The notes below the pieces were generated by a model, which worked only from the letters and a program-made list of their open reading frames with translations, searched no databases and was not told where the DNA came from. The translations under genes and the position numbers were made by a program. Positions 9,764-21,430 of a stretch of DNA of 64,000 bases are shown piece by piece. Source of the stretch: Sphagnum compactum (taxonomy: Eukaryota; Bryophyta; Sphagnopsida; Sphagnales); NCBI GenBank assembly GCA_965153455.1, contig OZ234493.1, forward strand, positions 32,230,213 to 32,294,212. Reading direction: 5' to 3'. The first letter of the stretch is position 1, and each line of letters opens with the position of its first letter.

Positions 9764-12700
9764 ATGCATCTTTTTTTATTATTATTGCCATTGTTAGGTA
9801 AATCCAAATTACATGTGGTTGCTAAATTTGGTTTGCAGGTGCAATCAAAAGCACGTGTAGTAGATGATAATGGTGATGATATGGATGATGAAATGTTGAA
9901 CCAAAGAGGTCGAACGTGTTGGCTAATTTACATACATTGGATGCACAAGTTCAAATCACCAAAATGGTTAATGAAACCTTTACTAAGATTGATGGGTTAT
10001 AATAGGTATGTGCAAAAGAAACCTAGATGAAGGTCTGCCATTGGAAGATAATGCAAAAGATGTGGAAAGTCCCCAACAAAATGAGGGATGCACAAAAGTC
10101 CTCATGGAGTCATTATTTACAAAAAGCAACAACCCCATTGTACACAAGGTGTCTTGCACAAACATGTTGTTAGCCATCTTATTGTTGTTTGATTTGAACA
10201 TAGTTCATGGCATTGCCAACACTTTCATCGATGAATTGTTCTCTTTGTTACAAAAGGAATTGTTGCCAAAAGGCAACAAAATGCCAACAACAAGCTATGA
10301 GGCTTGCAAAATTATTAAGACATTTGGTTTGACTTATGAATCAATACATGCTTATACCAACAATTGTATGTTTTTTCAGAACACACACAAACATGTTGAT
10401 GTGTGTCCCACATGCAAAACCAATAGGTTTGTGGATGGGTCAACTACAATTCCATGTAAAGTGCTATGACACTTCCCCTTGATTCCAAGATTAATAAATA
10501 TGTATAGATGTAAGTTAGTGGTAGAATTAATGACTTGGCACAAAATGGGTGCTAGTTTAGATGGCATGGTTCGAAGTGCGGCATATTTTGCCACTTGGAA
10601 ACATATTGATGAAAAATGGCAAAAATTTGTTGGCGATCATGTAACATTAAATTGGGCTTGGCACTTGATGGGGTCAACCCATTTGGTGACCTAAGTTCAT
10701 GCCATTCAACATGGCCAATGGTGTTACTAAATTATAACCTCCCACCATGGTTGGTGACAAAAAGATATTTTTTAATGGTGGCCTTGATCATCCTTAAAAA
10801 GGAGTCATGCATACTTGCAACCTTTAATTGAAGAGTTGCAAATCTTGTGGAATGGCCTTAATGTGTTAGATACATACACAAGTGCAAAATTTAGCTGGGT
10901 GAAAATCCTTTAAAGTGTACCACATGAAATGAAAGGGCCTAATCTTTACTGCAGTCCTTTATTACCCTATATTTTGATCCCCACAAAAAATAATGAATCA
11001 AAAGTTGTCAAAGTTTTTAGAAGGACTATATTCTAGACTATTACAATTTTAGATTCCATCATAATCATTCATAAATGTGTCTTTACATGGTAAAAAATGA
11101 TTAGGTAAAGAAGACAAAAAAAGGTGACGTTGTGCCAAGATTTTGGTATACTTAAAAAAATTTGCACCCAACTTGAAAACCATCTATATGTGGAGCATAC
11201 ATGACTTTCCAACATATGGTTTGTTTGCAGATTGTGTTACCAAAGGGCATGTGGGATGCCCAAGTGTGTGTGGTCTAGGTACAGAACTCGATCTTTAAAA
11301 AAAGTAAATAAAATGGTATATTATGGGGCATGGGGTCCAACCATTCTATTAGGAGCCGCATATGCCCCATTATACCACTACTTTATTCCTAAAATCTTAT
11401 TGGAATTTTTTAAATACGTCTTTCAAAAAAATATAAAAAATCCTTAAAGTTTTTTAAATATTATTATGTTAAGGTGTATATTAAAAATATCCAAAAACAT
11501 GCCATTAAAAAATATTTTCAAATTGTTCTTTTAGTGTCAAAATTGCTATAAACTGTTTTTATGTAGCTTTTAAGTAATGGTTACAAGAGGTTAAAAATCC
11601 TTACATGTATTTCTCACTCATTAGTTTGCTTCCAAATTTTTATGACGTGTACATAATGTATTCACAATAACATTTTATTAAACAAAATCTATTTATTATT
11701 ATTATTATTTTACAATCCAAAATTCAAAAAATTAAGTAATGGTTACGACTACTTTTGGTACATGTTAGTATGATTGCACCCCATGTAAGTACTTGCCAAA
11801 AACCCATCCTTATTGCCAAGTTCAACAACCCTTCAATGGGAAAGCTAAAAATAGGGGTGCACCTATAAGAATGTTTACAAAACAAACAATGGCAAGTGTA
11901 GATGAAAGGATGGCATGGCTTGCAAATCCAAGGAATCGAGCAAGGGGGAAGTTGGATCCTATACACAAGTATGGCATGAAGCGATGAAGCATTATGTTTG
12001 AACTCCCATATTGGTTCATAGGTGCATCCCATGAACATCCCTGAAATTATTATATTCAATTGTTAATTTGGATATTTTTACCTCACCGATTTGGCTACTT
12101 TTAGCTAGTTACTAATTTGGCTAGTTTTAGGTTGTTCTTTTGGTTGCTTTAACCTAGGATACATGTGTTCTTGAATTGAAGGAAATGTGGCATGTTTATG
12201 GACTTGTTTTGACTTTTTGGCAAGAATTGCTAATTCACAACACACTATATGTAATGCATTGTGAAAAGAACTTGTGTGAAAATGTCTTGAAAACCATCTT
12301 TGGTGCCAAAAATACCATGGCAATGTAGGAGGATTTGAACGAATGTGGCATATTGTTGCATTTGCGGATACAAGCTATTGCTACAAGTGGGTTTGTGAAA
12401 CTTGTAGCCTCATATCTAATGTAAGATGAGGATAAAAAAATATTTTTGCAAATTATCTTAGATTTGAAAACACCAATAGGATACATGTCATCCTTGAGGA
12501 AGTGAGTAAGCAAAGATGGGGATATGAAGGGAATGAAATCCCATGATTATCACATCATGATGTAAGACATCTTACATGTTTGCAAGCGACAGGTAATGGC
12601 AAAGGGTTATTGGATGCAATTATCTATTTGTGCCATGTTTTCAAGAAATTGTGTACTAAGATTATGGACCCACTAACAATGGACAAGCTCAAGAAAGGTG

Positions 12701-13058
12701 TGGTAGTCACATTGGTGCTGTTGGAAAAAGAATTTCCACCATTTTGTTAATTCATTTAGTGGAGGAATTAGCAATATGTGGTCCAATCCATACCCAATGG
12801 ATGTACCCCATCAAACGTTACCTAAAAACATTGAAGGGTTATGTTCAAAATAGAGCAAGTCTAGAAGGTAGTATGGAATCTTTGGGGTTTTGCACAAAAT
12901 ATTTGCAAGACTTTACAGCAACGAAACGAAAGGTGTGGGAGGAGAAAGAAAACCCATCAATGTATGACGAAGTGTTCAAAGGAAGTGGGCAACCACGAAT
13001 CATGGATGTAGACCTTCAAGACATGGTGCATTCATTTGTGTTTCACATGTTGAGTTGA
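9764..13058 (+). pseudogene. Decayed CACTA (En/Spm) transposase
   Basis: Plus-strand pieces follow the order of a plant TNP2-type transposase. 10050-10470 resembles the TNP2 N-terminal region (LFSLLQKELLPKGN, CPTCKTNRFVDGS). 10479-10831 continues it (FPLIPRLINMYRCK, LMTWHK, STWPMVLLNYNLPPWL). 11793-12025 gives KAKNRGAPIRMF and, one frame away, MFELPYW. 12744-13058 matches DUF4218 (HLVEELAICGPIHTQWMYP, FCTKYLQDF). Stops, frame changes and long unreadable stretches (10840-11790, 12060-12740) separate the pieces. Clear CACTA termini were not located; a TAGTG end candidate lies at 15347-15351. Confidence 0.85.
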
Positions 13059-13940
13059 TGATTCCATGGCGTAGGTAATTAATGTGCTCTTAGTTTGCAA
13101 TTTGATTACATCAACTTACTATGAAGTCTGATTGGTAATTAGATTTATAACTTTTAAGTTTATTAGGGTGAAAGCACACTATGTAGTCCTTTTTTAGGTG
13201 TCACACTTATATTTTTCTTGCATATCTTTGAAACTTTGATATAAAACATTAATATTTTCATTGAAATATCAAGAAAAGGATTCACATGTATGTAATGGTA
13301 ATAGAGTTGGCATTTTAAAAATTCAAAAAAATACATCAAAATTCTAAATATTTAATGAGTAATGGACTTTTGAATCTTGGCAACAAAATTTGTCATGCCT
13401 TGCAAAATTCATAAATATGGATTTTTATCTTACAATGTGTTAGTTTTATGTGTTGAAACTTTGAGATATTGGATGAATTATGTTTAGAAAACTAAAGCTC
13501 CATTGAATGAATGAAATGTGATTTTAATTTATTATGTTATGGACTTTTCAAAATCTCAACAACTATAATGATTTTACAAGCCTTTTTAAGCATTTAAAGA
13601 TGATTATTATTATTATTTTAATTTGATTTTTTAATATGTCTTATAACATCATGACTTGAAATTGGAAATGGAAAAAAATGTTACTTTCAATATAATCTAA
13701 ATATTCATATTTTAAACTAGTTTTCAACTACACTAAAAAAGGACTTTGAAAAGGGACTTTAATCCACCAAAACTTAACCACCTTAATGTGTTTTCACCTA
13801 TTATTTACCATGAAGAGGTCAATGGTTGATGAATATGGAGTCATTGACTTTCTAGGACCTATATATACATGGAAATTAAAATAACTACAATTTAAAGAAA
13901 ACTAGTAGTTCTTGGGTGAACGTAAAGGTAATGTCAATTT
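13059..13940. other. AT-rich spacer
   Basis: Contains no supported gene. It may be the tail of the CACTA element, but no terminal repeat was recognised. Confidence 0.4.
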
Positions 13941-14158
13941 TGATAGAACATGTTTGTGTCTGTTTTCAACTAGTTATACCTACAATATGATAGAACATGC
14001 ATGCTTGTGTTTGTTTGAAGACAATTATACCTATAATATGACAAAAGCAACTTGTGTCAATTTGTAGACAATTATACTTACAATATGATAAAACCAACTT
14101 CTATTTGTTTGTAGACAGTTATACTTATAATATGACAAAACTAGCTTATGTATGTTTG
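13941..14158 (+). repeat. Diverged tandem repeat, period about 60 bp
   Basis: Four imperfect units each contain an AGTTATACCTACAATATGA-like core followed by a TTGTGTTTGTTTG-like stretch. Unit length varies between about 55 and 70 bp. Confidence 0.7.
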
Positions 14159-15931
14159 GAACTAGGAATTAATGTGGCAAGAAACATAGGACGTGACTTG
14201 ATATATATAGAATAAACAAAGGAGACATTTTTTAGACATGGTCAACTTACATCTCATTAAATTTCAACTTATTAAGAGATGTGATTAATAATTATATTAA
14301 TAATTGTGGTCAATTATTTAATTTGCACTGGGTCAACTTGGTTAGTTAAGCACCAAATTTTGTGGAATTGATGCTAGAATCTTAGATTTTTCATAAAACA
14401 ACTACATTAATAAAGATAATCAAATAATTTTGTTAATTAAATAATTATATGAATTCCAAAGGTTTGGAAAAAAGTATAGGAGATGTGGGTGCAAAAAAAA
14501 GGACATTATTTGATTTTTTAATAAGGTTTTAACACTCCAAATGAAAGTATGCAATTTTGGAATGTCTAAATAGTCATGTATTCCTTTTTGGTTTATACTT
14601 GAAGAGATCATTCAAAATTTGTTCAATTGAATTGAATCATTCATTATAACATTTATTGATTGAAAGCCTAAACATATATGTCCCCCTTTCATTATTTAAC
14701 ATCTTAGAACATTCAACTTGCTAAGTCTTTAATTTAGGACTCATGACATAAAACAAATGGTTGTCATGGTTCTTGTTATTGTACCCCAATTGCGATTGCA
14801 CCCAATGTTCTTCATGTTGGTAGGCAAATCTTCACTATTTAATGTGGAAAAACATTATTCATGACTATTAAAAGGTTTGCCATGTTTTTAAGGCGCACAC
14901 TAAAGCTTTATTAGAACCACTTACGTATTTTGAAAACAAAGCACCATAATTACCTATACCATTTTGGCCAACAAATCCTAGTCATGTAAATGCTTAAGGA
15001 AATTAATAATACACATGGCACACCAAATTACAAAAGTAGCATTACCCACATGATATAAACTAGCAAATGTTACACGTCACCATTCATAGTGCTAATAAGG
15101 TCGACTTATATTAATCAAGATACCTACATGCACCTATGCCACACTAGCTTCAAAATGCCACATGTAAGTGGTACTATTTGTTTTGATTGAAAATATAAGG
15201 CATCAAAGTCATTTTAGACAAACCTACTTTTGAAAAGGTGGCAAAATAAACAAAAGTTAGTTAGCTTAATCATTTTGGATAGGTATATCAGTCATATTAG
15301 TCATTTTAGTCATAATGCTAAGGGCATAAAAGACATGTTTTTGTAGTAGTGTTTGGAACAAGCTAATCAAATAGGCTTGACTTTTAAAAATTAAACTTGA
15401 AATAAAATAGGATTTAAAAACCTAACATATTTCCTAGCTTAGGCCTATTTAGCTAACTACCTAGCCTAGACCTTCCTACCTAACATTAGGTAGGTAGGTT
15501 TAGGCTAAGTAGGTAAGTAAATAAGCCAACCTACTAACCTACTTAGGTGGACTAGGAGTAGGTTTTAAACTAGCTAAGTAAAATGTGTTAAAACTTATTT
15601 TTAGCTTTAAAATTTGGCAAATTATGAACCTTAATATGCAAAAGTTGAAAGTAATTAATACATTTTAAGGTGTCATCAACTCAAAATACCAAAAATTTAA
15701 TTAAAGTCCTACCATCTACTTGAAACCAATTCAAGACACTTATTTTCCATCCATTTGCATTTTCAAAAATCTACTTAAATGCATAGTAAAATATAAAACA
15801 TAATATTATTGTCTTAAAGTCAAAGAACATCTTCATATTGATCATTAAATTAAAAAATATTTCGAAGTTTTCTATATCAAATTTTATTTTATGGTTACTT
15901 TCATTCCAAAAAAAAAGGATCATATATTATT
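14159..15931. other. AT-rich spacer with TAGG-rich patch
   Basis: No gene is recognised. 15420-15560 is rich in CCTAACCTA/TAGGTAGG words on both strands. A TTTTTGTAGTAGTG motif at 15338-15351 resembles the right end of a CACTA element. Confidence 0.35.
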
Positions 15932-16830
15932 TTACTTTAAAATGCTTATGCCTAATTGGGTGGTAGAAACGTCATGACCCAAATAAGTAGTCACCAAACA
16001 TGTACTTTTATATGTGGGATCCAACATGAAAACCAACATGTTATGGCCCTTTTCTTTATAAACTCCTTGCATAAAAGAAATGAAAGGTAGAAAAACCTTC
16101 GAAACTTGGTGTTTCATACAAGAAATGAACTCCTTAAGTTTGAAATTGAAAACATTTATCTCCTCTTTAGCAAGGTTGTTGATTAGGAACACTTTAGTTG
16201 GAAAGATCTTCACAAATTTCCAAACACATGGAAATAACAAAATTGAAGGCAACCTTAAGGAGCCAATTAATGCCCCCAACTCTTGTTCATAACAGAACCT
16301 CTCACAATGGGTGATAGAACTTTCACAATAGGCTCACAAATAACTGGTTTAAGGAGAGGTATGTGGCTTTATAATGAAATTGTTTGTTGTTTATAAAAAA
16401 ATGTAATGGTGCAAAAAAGAAAAAAAGAGTTTTCAAAAATGAAATAAAACTTGCAAACCTCCAATTGACAACAAATCAATTGAACACGACATTAGTCAAA
16501 TTTCCAAATACGTTGTAACAAATACAAATCCCATGAAATTCATCAAAAGACGAAATAAAATGACATACCTTGTTTCCACAAATGTGCTCAAATTTTTGGG
16601 TTTCAAGCTAAAATATATGCAATTTTTTTTCCAAACTTGTGTCCTTTTTCCTAAACTCTTTTGGCCAAACAATGCACTTCGTAGTTTTTATAGATGTGTA
16701 GGACAATCCATGAGTCACTTTTTCATCCGTAGTATATTGGAAAACCTTTCTTAGGGCATGCCTAAAACACAACCCATCAAATGGTTCCAACTTAATCAAA
16801 CTATTATATGAAACAATCAAATTCACAGCA
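15932..16830 (-). pseudogene. hAT-like transposase remnant
   Basis: The minus strand at 16279-15932 encodes a 115-residue piece with LLPFI-like and NMLVFMLDPTYKS motifs. These resemble the central region of plant hAT transposases (…MLDPRFKS…). A second piece at 16826-16608 lies upstream in the same orientation and could be an earlier part of the same protein, though I do not recognise it. No BED zinc finger or C-terminal dimerisation domain is visible, so this is at most a fragment. The assignment rests on remembered motif similarity. Confidence 0.45.
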
Positions 16831-18649
16831 CTTGCATATGTTTATAAATTTGACCCCTCATATTTCACATAAACAAGGATCTTGCGAATGAAGGCAAACT
16901 TATCAAGAAGTTATCATAATCTTGGAACTTAAAGTTGTCACAAAAACAAAGTTGAAAGCTCAAAGTTGTTACAAAAACAAAACGTAGATTAACGCAAACC
17001 CATCTTTTGGTGGTACTATTAGGAATGTCACACCTCAAAAAAATTTAACCCGTTTAAGACAACATAAAACTCACTGAAGGAAAACTTTTCATTTAAAATT
17101 TTATATCAAAAAATTGCCCAAGTCATGTAGAATTTGAAATTCAATTCCATGGTCAAAGAAAAAGTTTTTTAAAAAATAACATTTGGGTTCTTTTGTTTAG
17201 AACACAAAAAAGATCATTGTTTCATTTTTAAAAATGATTTTAATTTCTAAGAAGGCCTTAAATAATAATAAATATATATACACATTTTAATAGATAATGC
17301 ATTAAAGCAACCACAATTTTTTGAGAAAATTTCAAAAGTCAGGGTCATTACATTCGTGTTTATAAATTTGGAATAATTTTCACTTTTTTTTTGTTGATCT
17401 ACAATTTGGGCTATATTTTAATGAATATAGTTCATAAACCAAAAATTAATAAGTTTACAATGGCACCTTCACACTTTATGATAAAGGGTTAATAATTTTT
17501 AAAACACATTTTAAAAACATTTTCACAGTATAAATCTCTTACTTGTTTGGCCTTTGTAGGTGTTAACAAATTTTTTTTGTAAGTGTTTAATTTTTTTTCA
17601 TATTATACATATATATATATGTGGGGAACACAAAGCCCATGTGGTGCAAATCAATAATACAAATCATAATTTAAAAAGATTAAATTTTTTTTATGAAATT
17701 CAATTGAGTCCACCTTTCTGGGAATTTTGGTGAAATTGTTCTTAGTGGTACCTGCAGAGGATGGGTTTGCTTGATGAAAGATGAAAAAAGATGGAAAAAG
17801 AAAGATGGAAAGCAAAAAAATGCTTGACAAGAAGCTTTAAAAGCTTGTAGCTGTGAGAGTATTGTTTTGCTTCTTGCACCTGTGCTCCTCCCAACTATGT
17901 CCCTTACAACCAAACAGAATTGCTCAACTCTCCACAGACAGTAGGTGCACAGCCAGAGCTCAAGAGACAACAATATTGGTCTAGAGAGAAAATCAGAACC
18001 TTTACAGGAGAAATAGATGTCGACAGATTTCAAAGTCGTTACACAGAGATAAGCATGGGGGAGTGGGGAGGGGGGGGGGGGGGATTTAAAATCCTTACAG
18101 ACTGCATTAACAATTGCAGGGCAGGGACTAGTACTCATTCTTGTGTTCTCTCATTCTATCCCGAGAGGGACCCCATTGTCAAAAATTGGTGGGCCTAATA
18201 AAATATCTCATATATAAACCTTTTACCTTTCAACATTTGATCATCACTGGTAGTGTGAAGTGGCGCAGAGCCCAAGTTGAAATTTTTTCAGCACACATGA
18301 CATAATATTCTACACTTCCTGAGTTTCCTATTCCAGAGGTTGACAATTTCTGTCTATAGACTCTGGTGCAAGAAAAGCTCACCTAACAATATCTGTCAGG
18401 ATCTGGGGCTTGATCTGCATTCTTCATGATGAAAGACACTAAAAACTGAACTTCAATTGTCTGAAGGTGCTGAAACCAATCTCTAACCTTTTTCCAAGCA
18501 GCATGCAAAGTTTCTACCAGTGAATGTCCATCAAAGATGATGAAGAAAAAGACACTCCCAAATAACCCAAACCTTCTTTGAATTCTGCAGGAAGTTTTGA
18601 AAAAGCCGGATTGCATACAAATTTTTTATGACAAACCACAGTGTTGCTC
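16831..18649. other. Spacer downstream of KRI1-like gene
   Basis: AT-rich to about 17.7 kb, then less biased. A 14-base G run lies at 18070-18083. The 250 bp next to 18650 probably holds the 3' untranslated region of the KRI1-like gene. The open frames here match nothing I recognise. Confidence 0.4.
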
Positions 18650-20960
18650 TCACCTTGCAGTATTGCTGTTCTTCTTCTTCTTTTTAGCTGGTTGTTGCAC
18701 AGTTTCATAAGCCTGGATTCGAGAAGGAGGTAGAAAAGCTGTTGGACCTGATTTCTTTTTTCTCCTTCTCTTGCTTTTCTTCAAATCCCCTTGCTCCAGG
18801 CTTAGTGGTATTTCACCTCCTGCATCTGCCATATCTTTCCTCTTCTTCAGATTACCTTGCTGCGAGTTTACTTGTAATTCTTCACCTGCTGCTTCTGGTG
18901 TATCTTTGCTTAAATCTACTGCATGAGTCACATGCTCCTCCACTTCCACAGAGTCAGGCGCCTCCTTCTTTGACTTTGCTTGATTGCTAGCAATCTGTTT
19001 TTGTGTTGTCTTCCTCTTGGGGTTTTCCTTCCCTTTCCCCAGGATCTGCTTCCTCATCATCGAACGCAGGGAGTGTGGAGGTTTCCACTCTTCAGTGCGA
19101 TACGTTGCCAATTTCTTGATGGATACGTACTGGTTGAGCTCTTTGTCTTCAGCACCTAAGATGTCCCTTGCCTTCAAGCCATAAGTATTGGCTTGTACTT
19201 CCCGATACTTAAACCTTGTGGGGAGATCACCCACCATATCTTCATAGTCAAGCTTGTAGTAATCCTCCAGATTCTTGTCAAATGCTGCTTTTGCTTTAGT
19301 AGAAACTTTCTGCTTCTCACGCACAGCAGCAAAACCCACCTTCTTGGTCCATCCTTTTGGCAATCCAAGTTCTTCATCTTCTGCATCAAAGTTAGGTTTT
19401 TCTACGTTGTTGTCACTGCCGTCATCATCATCTTCTTCTTCTTCATCATCCTTTAGCTCTGCATCCTCTGCAAAATAGTACTCATCTCCGAAGGCTTCCT
19501 TCATTCTCCGGTCATATTCCTCGGGGTCAAAATCCGCCTCCAGATCCTCTTCTTTCAGTGTTGCAAATTCTGCAGAGCTTGCACCTGCAACAGTTCTGAT
19601 CTTTGACAGCTTCTCCATGATTTCTTTCTTCTTCAAGTTTTTGAGCCGCTTCAGTTCTTCCTCCCTTGCTTTCTGCTGCTCTGAAAGGCGCTCCTCTTTC
19701 CTCTGCCTCTGCTTCTTCCTCACCTCCCCTTTCTTCCGCACTGATCCCTCCACCACTCTAGGGTTTCCCATGACCTGTGAGCCCATCCCTTCCTCAAATC
19801 TGAAATTGTAACTGGCCTCATACTTGTCTTGATCCTCCAGGATTGCTTCATCCTCACTCACTTCCACTACGACTTCCTTGTAGGAGGGAATCCTGTTCTT
19901 CTCCGTGTCTATCCATCCTTGATTGAGGAGAAAAGTCTTGAGGAATTTCTCATTATCATCAAGCTCATCATCCTTCCCGAAGTAAGACTCCAGACGTTGG
20001 CGTATTCCTACATCTTTCTTCCGTTGTTGTTGTTTTTCTACTTCTTCTTCTTCTTCCTCATCAGGAACCGCTGCTTCTGCTTGCTCTTCCTTGTCCCTTC
20101 CAAGCTCCTCTGCCTTCTTTGGCCTTACTCTCAAAAGCTCTTCTGAGAAAGAAAGAAAGAGAGAAAGAAAACAGGAGTGAAAAAACGATATTTGCCAGCT
20201 GAGATCCTTGAAAAGAAAGCTCGAAAAACCCTGACAACATCCTCGAAGCGCACAAGAAAGAGATACACTAGAAAAGACCAAAACCACGAGTGAAGGAAGG
20301 ATCTGAAAGGATCTCACCGCCGTCGTCGTCGGCTTCGGAATCCGCCTCTGCGACACTCTGCAGAAACGCATTCTTCAACTCCTGTTGCTCGTCTGCATAT
20401 GTTGTGATTGCAGGCTGCTGCGCGGCGGCGGTCCTAGTCTTTGATCTCTTCTTCTTCTTCAAGTTCTCGTCCTCCTCGTCCTCGTCTGCACCGCCATCAA
20501 GCAACTGCCTTGCAACCACATCCTTAAGATACAACGGCTTCTTCTTCTTCTTCTCTTTTGTCGCTGGCTCCACACCATCTCCTTCCTCTCTTCCGTCTTC
20601 TTCTTCTTCCTCGTCATAGAACTTTGCTTCCGAGACGTATATGGACGGGTCCCGTTTCTTAATCCTAGCCAAAGTCTCGAAGATCTGCGTGTCTGTGCGC
20701 ACAGGGAGCAAGCCATCCTCATCTTCTTCCTCTGAATCGTCGTCACCATCGGAATCCGCTAATCCCTTCTTCTTCAGCTCTTGCAGCCTGTGCAGGTCTT
20801 CCCGCTCCTTGTTGTGCACAAAGCGTTTGGCATAAGCTTCATTCACAGTAATCCGCGCTTCTTCCTGACCCCCATCACCATCGCCGTCGTCATCATCTAG
20901 CAAAGATTTCGTAACCCGACTTGGACCTCGTCCGTCTTCTCCTCCTCTTCCACGCGCCAT
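18650..20960 (-). CDS. KRI1: KRI1-like ribosome biogenesis protein
   Basis: Two coding exons, 20960-20318 and 20142-18650. The intron runs from GTGAGA to a pyrimidine-rich TTTCTCAG, phase 1, and joining gives 711 residues. Exon 1 holds acidic and lysine-rich tracts. Exon 2 carries FLKTFLLNQGWID (about residue 281), the basic RKKQRQRKEERLSEQQ region (about 355) and the C-terminal Kri1 domain from GLPKGWTKKVGF (about 474) through RDILGAEDKELNQYVS. The tail is a lysine-rich likely nucleolar signal. In yeast Kri1 is a nucleolar protein needed for 40S ribosomal subunit assembly; the same role is inferred here. The start at 20960 sits in good context (GGCGATGGCG). The gene is head-to-head with the nucleotidyltransferase gene. 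Confidence 0.92.
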
Positions 20961-21430
20961 CGCCGCGCACCGATCCAGAGCCTTTCTTCTTCTTCTTCCA
21001 TCGATTCTTCAAACGTTCTCCAAACCCTAATCCAGGCCGACTGGAAAAGAAGCACCACCGCAGCGCAGCTTCTGTAACCCTAGCAGCAGCTCGCACATGC
21101 ACCCGCGAACGGCCCCGCATTCCTTCCTCCTGCAAGGTGCCTGCACGATTCTCGGAGGCGGATTGTGAATTTTCAGGATTGCAACAGAAGAAGAAGAAGA
21201 AGAAGACATCATTATCGTTGCTGTGCTTTCTTCTTTTGTTTTTGTAGCAAATGGAACTGGCTTGCTGCAATGCTCGTATGGTCTCCACTCCAGAGCGTTG
21301 GATGGAGGAGGAGAGAGGAAGCGCCTGATCGCCGCTTGCTGCTTTGCAATGGGGGAGGCCTAGCAGCTCTGTGATCTGAACCCGAGGGATTCTATTCCAA
21401 CAGAAGGACAAGAAGAACAAGAGCAAGGAG
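20961..21430. promoter_or_regulatory. Shared divergent promoter region
   Basis: The 470 bp between the two start codons must contain both 5' untranslated regions and core promoters unless transcription starts inside the genes. It is GC-richer than the surroundings. It contains an AAACCCTAA telo-box and a second CCCTA-type word near 21077. No clear TATA box is seen on either side. Confidence 0.6.
21022..21032 (+). promoter_or_regulatory. Telo-box (AAACCCTAA)
   Basis: An AAACCCTAA word lies about 65 bp upstream of the KRI1-like start codon. Telo-boxes are known in promoters of plant ribosomal-protein and ribosome-biogenesis genes, which fits the neighbour. Function here is inferred. Confidence 0.55.

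Noticed and set aside
15338-15351. TTTTTGTAGTAGTG as CACTA right end
   Set aside because: No matching CACTAC left end or 3-bp target duplication was found, so the boundary is not claimed.
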